The notes beneath the pieces were generated by a model. That model ran no database searches. It worked only from the letters and a program-made list of their open reading frames with translations, and was not told the origin of the DNA. From Stramenopiles sp. TOSAG23-3 (taxonomy: Eukaryota > Sar), in contig LT642371.1 of assembly GCA_900128585.1 (NCBI GenBank), positions 1 through 20,623 on the forward strand: a stretch of 20,623 bases of DNA, read 5' to 3'. Position numbers and translations under genes: made by a program. Positions 14,514-20,623 of the stretch are shown one piece after another. How positions within the stretch are numbered: the stretch's first letter is position 1; each line of letters starts with the position of its first letter.

Positions 14514-17507
14514 TTAACCGCGGCGCTTGCTGAGCCTCCACATGTCTTTCGGACGAAACCGGTCGAACAAAGGCTCTATCTTCTCTTTTCGCTTTGCATT
14601 GGACAAGCGATTCGGGTCACTTCGTTTGTAAAACTGGGGGGCAAGCTCTACCAGCCATTTCGGGTCAATAGCCATAACACTTCGCATGTACTCCTTCGTC
14701 GTCACAACAAGCTCGTGATAAATGACCCACTCAGGGTTCTTGTTAAACAAGGCGCTAGAAGGGTGCAAGTAAACCGGCTGCCCTTCTACCATCGTGCGGT
14801 AGCCTTCCTGCGGGTCTCGCTTGGCGCAGTTCGTGAAATAACCACTGACAATAGCGCGCGACACTTTGGTGTAGTCCCTGCCCGTTGAAATGATGTCGTA
14901 CCGATGCTTGTTCATCAATCCGACCAATTGTGTCCGGATGTCTTTCGCTCGGGCTAAAATGCGGGCTTGGACGTAATTCTCATGGCACCAGTGCGCGGAA
15001 CATTTGTTTCGTACCCAAGAATCGTAAACTGTCAAAAGCATCATATGGTCCCCCTCCGGCTGGAAAAATTTTGCTTTCTTTTGGTCTGCTGCAGCTTGTT
15101 TTTCTTTGGGACGGTAAAATACATTGTCTATTGAAAGCATACTAGCAACCGTTAACACCTCTTCGCTGCACCCCAGCTCCACCGAAATGATCAATATTTT
15201 CGAGAGCTGCGGCTCCAGCGGAAAATCCGCCATTTTTCGCCCGAGCCTAGTAAGGAGCCCCTCCTCCCCCAAGGCTCCCAGCGCGTGCAATAGCTTCATT
15301 GCCGTCAACAGCGATTCGGCAGGTGGAGGGTCCATGAAATCAAACGACATCATGTCGTGTATCCCCATGGCTTTCATTGACAGAACAACGTTTCCTAAGT
15401 TGCTGCGCTGGATTTCTGGGACCGGGCTTGGCAACATCTCATTGTTGTACGCGTTTTCGGTAAAGAGTCGGTAGCACTTCCCGGGACCGGTGCGCCCTGC
15501 ACGACCCGCACGTTGGCGCGCGGATGCTTGCGAGCACGGAACAACTACGAGCGAGTCCATTGAGGTGCGGGCATTGTACAGCTTCTCCTTGCAGAAGCCC
15601 GGGTCGACTACGTACAATATTCCATCAATGGTCAAGGATGCCTCCGCAATGTTAGTCGCGACGACAACCTTTCGTGACCCTTTGGGCGCTGGTTCGAAAA
15701 TTCTAGTTTGCATTTCCGAGGGCAACGCACTGTACACTGGCAAAACGATCAATTCGGGCACACTTTTCCCGAGCTGTTTCATGCGGTTGTACAGCGTCTC
15801 ACATGCGGTGTCGATTTCTTCCTGCCCGGTCAAAAACACCAGAATGTCCCCAGGGGGTTCGCTCAGGTGGATCTGCATCACCGTGATAAGTGCGGCCTCC
15901 AGGTAGTCCGGCTCGGGCTCTTTCGTGTACATGACATCCACGGGAAACGTACGGCCAGGAATGCGAAATATTGGGCAAGAGAAAAAGTAAGAAGAAAATT
16001 TTTGAGCGTCTAAAGTCGCGCTGGTGACGATCAATTTTAACGACTTACGCCTCCGAAGCAGTTGCTTCAGTAGCCCAAACAGCACGTCCGTGTGAATCGT
16101 CCTTTCGTGGGCCTCGTCCAGCATGATCGCGCTGTAGCGGCTCAACCGATTGTCCATCAAATACTCCCGCATCAGCATCCCATCCGTCATATACTTGATC
16201 ATCGTCTCTTTGCTGGTGCAATCGTCAAAACGAATGTTATACCCGACTTCTTCTCCAAGCCTGCATCCGTACTCCTCAGCAACACGCTTTGCAACACTCG
16301 TTGCAGCGACACGGCGTGGTTGCGTGCATCCAATAATCCCGTGCTTGGAAAACCCCATCTCGGCGAGGTACTGCGTCATTTGAGTCGTTTTCCCTGAGCC
16401 AGTCTCACCGATTACCACTAATATCTGATTGTTCCTCAACGCCTCAACGAGCTGCTTTTTCAATTTGAATATTGGAAGCGACTCACGCTGGGCTTTTATA
16501 TTCACCCCTTCATTCTTATAGCCATAAGACACACCCTTGTACCGCGTTTCGTTCTTCCACGCAGGCATGGACAGCTCGGTCGAAAGTCCAATACCCCGCA
16601 ACTCTTCGGCAAGGTGCCGTTCCCCTGGGTTTGCCATTGGGTCGTGCCACGGCCGGTTAAGGTCCTTTGGAATGCTATCTAGAATCTCCTGCTCTTGGGC
16701 CTGTCGAACCTCCCGGCGCTCCCGGGATAGCACCGTCTGCTGCTCGGCCGCCTTGTGCATCGACCCGTTGGGAACTTTTACCACAGGGGCGGGCTTGCTT
16801 TTTGCCAAAAGCTGCACCGACCCCTTTAAGAAAATGGGCTCGGCTTCGTTGAGTTCTATGTCCAGCTGCGCCTCCGTCTCCTCAAAGCCTAGCACCCCTT
16901 CCTCCGCATCAAAGTCAGGGTAATCTTCCACGCTCAGAACCCCAGAACGGATCAATTGCTGGATCTCCCAACGCTCGTAGTCTCCCATTTGCTGCTTTGG
17001 TCGTTTGGCAGACTTTTTCTTGGCCGACCCACTATCGGTCGATTTACCCAGGTCGTTTCTGGGAGGGCTCCCAGGCCGCCTCCGTTTTCCCAAAGGGATT
17101 GCATTCGAAGCGGTCCCGTAACGCCTCTGATCAACGCTCTTCTTCCTGATCTCTTGGGTGACCGTTGGATGCGACGATACCTTCGGCAATGTGCTCTCGT
17201 ATGACATACGGACCGAGCTTGTTGGCTTTTGCGCAGGTTTTGAGGACCCAGCGCCCTGTTGCTTCCCCCCGTCGAGGTTCACCCCGTTGGCGGTTGCAAT
17301 CATTTTGTAGAGCGTTTCAAACAGTTCACTTGAAAAAGACGCCCCGTTGGACTCCAAGGCCTCCAAAAACTTGCCTTTGTCAAACTTACATTCATCAGCA
17401 AGATGAACTACAAATTCTGCCAAGTTTATATCCCCCATCCCAAGTTGAGCATTCAACTCCTTCTTCACTTTCCCCACGAGCGCAAGCTTCACGAACGCCG
17501 CCGCCAT
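14514..17507 (-). CDS. DHX8: DEAH-box splicing helicase DHX8/Prp22, lacking the S1 domain
   Basis: The protein has 997 residues from an ATG at 17507. The N-terminal helical region at about 1-78 ([28 protein letters not shown] in part) matches the DHX8-specific N-terminus. DHX8-type linker sequences follow from about 180: [21 protein letters not shown], later IFLKGS, and [14 protein letters not shown]. Helicase motifs are intact: GETGSGKT 367-374, [12 protein letters not shown] 464-467, SAT 496-498, [22 protein letters not shown] and [10 protein letters not shown] from 665. The HA2/OB C-terminus includes [15 protein letters not shown] and FYHPSSALF-like [20 protein letters not shown]. In yeast and human the protein releases spliced mRNA from the post-catalytic spliceosome. 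Residues 80-178, where the S1 RNA-binding domain normally sits, hold only a basic low-complexity linker ([22 protein letters not shown]). This accounts for the shorter length (human protein about 1220). DHX16/Prp2 is less likely given the N-terminus and linker. Confidence 0.96.
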   Translation of the reverse strand: MAAAFVKLALVGKVKKELNAQLGMGDINLAEFVVHLADECKFDKGKFLEALESNGASFSSELFETLYKMIATANGVNLDGGKQQGAGSSKPAQKPTSSVRMSYESTLPKVSSHPTVTQEIRKKSVDQRRYGTASNAIPLGKRRRPGSPPRNDLGKSTDSGSAKKKSAKRPKQQMGDYERWEIQQLIRSGVLSVEDYPDFDAEEGVLGFEETEAQLDIELNEAEPIFLKGSVQLLAKSKPAPVVKVPNGSMHKAAEQQTVLSRERREVRQAQEQEILDSIPKDLNRPWHDPMANPGERHLAEELRGIGLSTELSMPAWKNETRYKGVSYGYKNEGVNIKAQRESLPIFKLKKQLVEALRNNQILVVIGETGSGKTTQMTQYLAEMGFSKHGIIGCTQPRRVAATSVAKRVAEEYGCRLGEEVGYNIRFDDCTSKETMIKYMTDGMLMREYLMDNRLSRYSAIMLDEAHERTIHTDVLFGLLKQLLRRRKSLKLIVTSATLDAQKFSSYFFSCPIFRIPGRTFPVDVMYTKEPEPDYLEAALITVMQIHLSEPPGDILVFLTGQEEIDTACETLYNRMKQLGKSVPELIVLPVYSALPSEMQTRIFEPAPKGSRKVVVATNIAEASLTIDGILYVVDPGFCKEKLYNARTSMDSLVVVPCSQASARQRAGRAGRTGPGKCYRLFTENAYNNEMLPSPVPEIQRSNLGNVVLSMKAMGIHDMMSFDFMDPPPAESLLTAMKLLHALGALGEEGLLTRLGRKMADFPLEPQLSKILIISVELGCSEEVLTVASMLSIDNVFYRPKEKQAAADQKKAKFFQPEGDHMMLLTVYDSWVRNKCSAHWCHENYVQARILARAKDIRTQLVGLMNKHRYDIISTGRDYTKVSRAIVSGYFTNCAKRDPQEGYRTMVEGQPVYLHPSSALFNKNPEWVIYHELVVTTKEYMRSVMAIDPKWLVELAPQFYKRSDPNRLSNAKRKEKIEPLFDRFRPKDMWRLSKRRG

Positions 17508-17881
17508 TGCTTCCTGATCCTCTGCCTTTTCCTATACACAAAACCAAGAAAAGCTTGTGCTAGTGAACATACGATGACAAGTGGTATGTGTGTTTGTATT
17601 ATAGCTTGGATGATTGTGTTTAGCTATGTTCACACAGTCTTTCGCCAATTTAAAAATATATGTATAGTATAAGAAGGTAGGTAATGGAAGACTATTTTCA
17701 CTTTCTCCGCATTCATATTTTGCTTCCAAACCATTGTGAATACTACTAATTTTATTATAATAGACTAATAATAATAAATATAATAATTCATATACAGTAG
17801 TAGTAGAAGAGAAGAAGAGAGATGTATTTTACTTCCCATTTGTTCGTATTGTGTGGGTGGTGTAAAAAGTTAATGTTTTGT

Positions 17882-18088
17882 TTAAATATTAAGGATATAA
17901 TTGCAACTATATCCTATCAAATATGACCCTTCGGGACGCCTGGCAGGGGGTTGGAGCCGATCGTGTGTGTTGCTAAGGCTTCGTATAGACACAGCAAGTT
18001 TCGCTATGCTGTTTTCGTTCGCCTGATCACACCCACTAAGGCGATTGATTATTAACGAAAGGGTTAAGGCGGCGTCCAGAACGGTCAT
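17882..18088 (-). CDS. Possible small protein overlapping the structured island
   Basis: From an ATG at 18088 the minus strand reads 68 residues, beginning MTVLDAALTLSLIINRLSG and continuing SIAKLAVSIRSLSNTHDRLQ, a pattern compatible with two amphipathic helices. The composition is more balanced than the flanks. A five-codon upstream frame overlaps the start. I do not recognise a family, and the nested inverted repeats give a competing explanation for the same bases, so this is an alternative reading rather than a confident gene. Confidence 0.25.
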   Translation of the reverse strand: MTVLDAALTLSLIINRLSGCDQANENSIAKLAVSIRSLSNTHDRLQPPARRPEGSYLIGYSCNYILNI

Positions 18089-18110
18089 CTCAATGTTTTC
18101 ATAGGATATA
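17908..18110. ncRNA. Candidate structured RNA: GC-richer island closed by three nested inverted repeats
   Basis: TATATCCTAT (17908-17917) is perfectly complementary to ATAGGATATA (18101-18110). Inside it ATGACC (17923-17928) pairs with GGTCAT (18083-18088). Inside that GGACGCC (17934-17940) pairs with GGCGTCC (18071-18077). The order is collinear, so one long interrupted stem closes the whole 203-base island. Within it ACAGCA-AG (17991-17998) pairs with CT-A-TGCTGT (18004-18012) around a UUUCG loop, and CGCC (18020) pairs with GGCG (18040). An end-to-end closing helix with internal hairpins is typical of stable non-coding RNAs such as RNase P/MRP or SRP, but I could not match a family. The strand is undecided because the pairs work on both. 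A fold-back mobile element is another possibility, though I see no clear target-site duplication. A 68-codon minus-strand frame overlaps it. Confidence 0.45.
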
Positions 18111-18876
18111 TGTAATGAATGGTCAATTTAATGGAATATCCCTTAATTCCTACTTAAAAAAAGAGAGATTTTCCAGATTTGTCCGTCCACCCCAAACGAG
18201 CCTTAACACGAATCCAATATCGGTACTAATTAATCTATTAATAAATATTATTATTGTTATAAATATTTTTTTTCGGTCTTCGTCGACCACCATAATTCTT
18301 GATGACAGTAGAACGACCAATAATTTTTTTTTATTATAATATTTATTCTATTTTTTTTAAGGACATCATCGGGGACAGTCGTCGGAAAATAATAAAGAAA
18401 TAAAAAAACACCTAAAAAAATCTTCTTACTATCTTATTTTGGATGCTATTAGATGTTATTTTGTTGAGATTATATTTTCGAACAGATTTGCCTATCTAAT
18501 ATATGCTTATTTACATACTTGTAAAATACTATACACTACAATTGTAAGAAGAAAAAAAAGATTTTGATGTTACTTTTCGTTATCTCTAAGAGATAAAACA
18601 AGTGACAATTGCCTATATAACGGGTTTCTCACGTTTTTTATATTGGCAATGGGTACGTCGATCTTCTTCTCATGAACAACAAAATCAACAAAGCAATCAT
18701 CAAATGAAACAAACACAAATGATTCTACCGAACGTTGTTAGTCGAGTAATTCCAGTTTAAATTACTTATTACCACAGTTCCGTACAGGGGTTAACAAGGG
18801 TATGTGTGTGTAGACGTGGCCGCTTGCATTCGTCGTTGGTGGTAAAATATATAATAGAGATTGAATAAGGCTTGCG

Positions 18877-20043
18877 ATGGACCCTTCTGGCATACCTTGG
18901 CAGAATACGACGAAGCCATTCTTGCATACGCAGGAGGAAGTGATTTACACTTTGGTTCGTATTAGTTCGGGGTTGTCTGCGATTGGGTCGCTCTTTATTT
19001 TAATCACCTGGTTCCTATTTAGCGATTTGCATTTTTTCAGTCGAAAGCTTATTGTATACATCAGTATCACAGACTTGGCAAGTTCCATCACTTTCTTTTA
19101 TGGGACCTTTCTAAACGGGTACCAGGAGGGAACGTCCCCGACGACTGGTTGCATAGTTCAAGGGATGCTGATCCAATTCTTCTACTTGGCTTCCTACATG
19201 TGGACTGGGTGTTTGGCGATGCACCTTTATCAAATTTTGATTAAAAAGGTCGACAACGCAGAACAGTTCGAGAAGTGGTATCATCTTTTCGCTTGGGGCT
19301 TGCCCCTTTCCATTTGCGGATATTTGTTGTACAGGGAGTTGCATGGGGCGTCCATACTGGGAGGGGCAGACAGGGCATGGTGCTGGATTGCAGATCATAG
19401 TTCGCGTAATTTGACATGGGAAGAGAAGGGCGTATTTGAGCAATTTCTCTGCTTTTATGTTCCGCAAGTGCTGGTGTTTGCGGTCAATGCTTCCCTCTAC
19501 AGTATCTTGATCCGACAGGTCAAGGGTTCCCAGCTCGGCGACAAGATCAGGAAACGTTTGCTCTGGTACTTGCTGGCATTTTTGTTCGTAGCAGTGTGGG
19601 GGTTGATTCATAGAGTTTACCAGGTATTTATCCCCGACCACAAGCCATCTTATGTCCTCAGTATAGCAGAATCCTTCTTCGGCCCGTTACAAGGGTTTCT
19701 GAATTGCATTGTGTATGGGCTAAGCAAAAAGATCGCAGCGCGATACTGCAAACTCTGGGTGCAGCAGGGAACTGCCCAAGAAAGTTATTACTCGTCTCAC
19801 GCTAGCAGCAACAATGGCTCGTTTGTAATGAACGAAGAGAGCCATGATGGAGATGCCTGCATGGAGCGAGGAAGCTCATTTCGGGCTTCACCCCCCATGC
19901 TTGTCGATACACAACATCCCCAGTACCATGCACTGCTAAATGCAGCCGTAGGTGGAGGAGAGTACGGCCATTACAGCCCCAGCCCCACGCGGCAGCAACC
20001 GATCATCGCGCCTGTCCCTAGACGACAGCTGGAGGACATATAA
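18877..20043 (+). CDS. cAMP-receptor-like (cAR family) seven-transmembrane GPCR
   Basis: The protein has 388 residues with G at -3 and +4 of the ATG. A short N-terminus carries a glycosylation sequon (NTT at 10-12). Seven hydrophobic spans are visible: about 24-48, 57-79, 92-120, 135-152, 189-211, 227-251 and 262-284. The sequence between the third and fourth spans, FEKWYHLFAWGLPL (131-144), closely resembles FEKYYYLLCWGLPL of Dictyostelium cAR1. AWCWI (167-171) matches the cAR WCWI in the second outer loop. C92 and C169 are the expected disulfide partners. A Ser/Pro/Gln-rich cytosolic tail of about 95 residues could be phosphorylated for desensitisation. cAR receptors sense extracellular cAMP in slime moulds, but homologues elsewhere have unknown ligands, so cAMP binding is not claimed. 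A GPR157-like assignment is possible. Antisense frames are shadows. Confidence 0.9.
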   Translation: MDPSGIPWQNTTKPFLHTQEEVIYTLVRISSGLSAIGSLFILITWFLFSDLHFFSRKLIVYISITDLASSITFFYGTFLNGYQEGTSPTTGCIVQGMLIQFFYLASYMWTGCLAMHLYQILIKKVDNAEQFEKWYHLFAWGLPLSICGYLLYRELHGASILGGADRAWCWIADHSSRNLTWEEKGVFEQFLCFYVPQVLVFAVNASLYSILIRQVKGSQLGDKIRKRLLWYLLAFLFVAVWGLIHRVYQVFIPDHKPSYVLSIAESFFGPLQGFLNCIVYGLSKKIAARYCKLWVQQGTAQESYYSSHASSNNGSFVMNEESHDGDACMERGSSFRASPPMLVDTQHPQYHALLNAAVGGGEYGHYSPSPTRQQPIIAPVPRRQLEDI

Positions 20044-20083
20044 TATTAGCAGCAGCGAAGACAATTTTAACACAAAAGAACTT

Positions 20084-20089
20084 AATAAA
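20084..20089 (+). promoter_or_regulatory. Possible poly(A) signal of the GPCR gene
   Basis: AATAAA lies about 40 bases after the TAA-containing end of the coding region, before the strongly AT-rich flank. Confidence 0.45.
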
Positions 20090-20246
20090 CAAAATACTGG
20101 CTGTGTTGACTGTTAATCTTTATCTTAGGAATATCTAAAACCTTACGTAAGAAGAATACATTTTATAATATCGAACAAATAATACGAGAAATTAAAAAAA
20201 ACAAAATGCGTAAAATATGCTTTTTCCTCTTCTCTATAATTTAATA

Positions 20247-20500
20247 TCCCTGACTGGTTTACAGGACAGACAACGAGCGCCTTTAAAACATTCACGCCGC
20301 TGCTTGGAAAATTACACAATGGCTGATTCATTTATGAGTGTGGCATCGGATGAGGAAGTTGACTACGGGTCTTTTGACATCGATACAATTCCACACACCG
20401 ATTCGGATCATGCATAGAGAACAGAGATGAGAATGATAATAAAGACTAAGTGACAAGGGTATTATTGATTTTAGTAAAATCTCAGGAGCAGAGATAACTT
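20247..20500 (+). repeat. Dispersed repeat, copy B (longest open version)
   Basis: This copy is highly similar to 6658-6896, from TCCCTGACTGGTTTACAGGA through to AGGGTATTATTGATT and AGAGATAACTTCGCAGTA. The frame 20217-20417 reads LTGLQDRQRAPLKHSRRC, then VASDEEVDYGSFDIDTI and PHTDSDHA before a stop. Copy A has the same words split over two frames, so copy B is closer to the ancestral frame. No start codon or upstream domain is visible, which suggests only the 3' end of a longer element was retained. The remaining bases to the window end (20501-20623) show nothing recognisable. Confidence 0.75.
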
Positions 20501-20623
20501 CGCAGTATAAAAGAAGATAAATTTTAACTTGGGAGAGACATACTAATATGTCCTGGAAATCGCTGACCGGCCTAGCCGTTTAGGATTCCCAGAAGGTACA
20601 CTTACATCTGTATGTGTATACGA

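Larger units (their letters stand above)
17508..18876. other. Large divergent spacer between DHX8 and the GPCR gene
   Basis: Nearly 1.4 kb of mainly AT-rich DNA that must contain the promoters of both flanking genes. A TACAGTA word occurs at 17793. The only compositionally distinct part is the island at 17908-18110 (listed separately). From 18120 to 18780 I see long A/T tracts and no gene. The last hundred bases carry TATATAATA near 18847, about 30 bases before the GPCR start codon, which could be a TATA-like element or just leader sequence. Confidence 0.5.

Noticed and set aside
17939-17949. CCTGGCAGGGG, resembling the 5' part of U1 snRNA
   Set aside because: The preceding ACUUAC needed for 5' splice-site pairing is absent and the U1 loop sequences do not follow.
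19111-19641. Minus-strand 176-codon frame
   Set aside because: Antisense to the GPCR transmembrane region.
1-20623. tRNA genes, rRNA and CRISPR arrays
   Set aside because: No convincing T-loop/B-box with matching stems, no rRNA-like sequence and no regularly spaced repeats were seen; a tRNA scan would be needed to be certain.

Overview
This window is nuclear DNA from a single-celled or otherwise microbial eukaryote. It carries eukaryote-only protein families: an NSUN2/Trm4 RNA methyltransferase, an ER J-protein of the DNAJB12 type, the spliceosomal factors NOSIP and DHX8/Prp22, the R-SNARE Ykt6, and a cAMP-receptor-like GPCR. Every recognisable gene reads as one uninterrupted frame, even the 997-residue helicase, so the genome is intron-poor here. 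Genes have mixed base composition, while spacers are extremely AT-rich, full of TTA/ATT runs and A/T homopolymers. I could not assign a lineage. A cAMP-receptor-like GPCR fits amoebozoans, fungi-related protists, ciliates or stramenopiles, among others.

Layout, left to right: (1) 1-1413, minus: NSUN2-like m5C methyltransferase, C-terminus cut by the window edge. (2) 2518-3714, plus: DNAJB12/14-type membrane J-protein. (3) 4422-5084, plus: NOSIP lacking the usual N-terminus. (4) 5540-6277, plus: unidentified secretory-pathway type I membrane protein. (5) 6658-7266: copies of a dispersed repeat. (6) 7278-10039, minus (perhaps from 10247): ankyrin-repeat/FYVE-like zinc-finger protein whose reading frame is broken at an 11-base G run, with a second 11-base G run at its 5' end. 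(7) 11204-11821, plus: Ykt6. (8) 11960-13004: further copies of the repeat family, including two 184-bp tandem units. (9) 13186-13800, minus: SnoaL/NTF2-like protein with a signal peptide and a C-terminal membrane anchor. (10) 14514-17507, minus: DHX8/Prp22 helicase without the S1 domain. (11) 17908-18110: a GC-richer island closed by three nested inverted repeats, a candidate structured RNA. (12) 18877-20043, plus: cAMP-receptor-like GPCR. (13) 20247-20500: another repeat copy.

The genes do not form one pathway. They cover RNA modification, splicing, ER quality control, vesicle fusion and signalling, as in an ordinary gene-dense protist locus. The signals most worth a second look are the homopolymer-linked frame breaks in the ankyrin/FYVE gene, the nested-stem island at 17.9-18.1 kb, the short dispersed repeat family with a protein-like motif (RQRAPLKH...SDEEVDY), and the domain losses in the two spliceosomal proteins.
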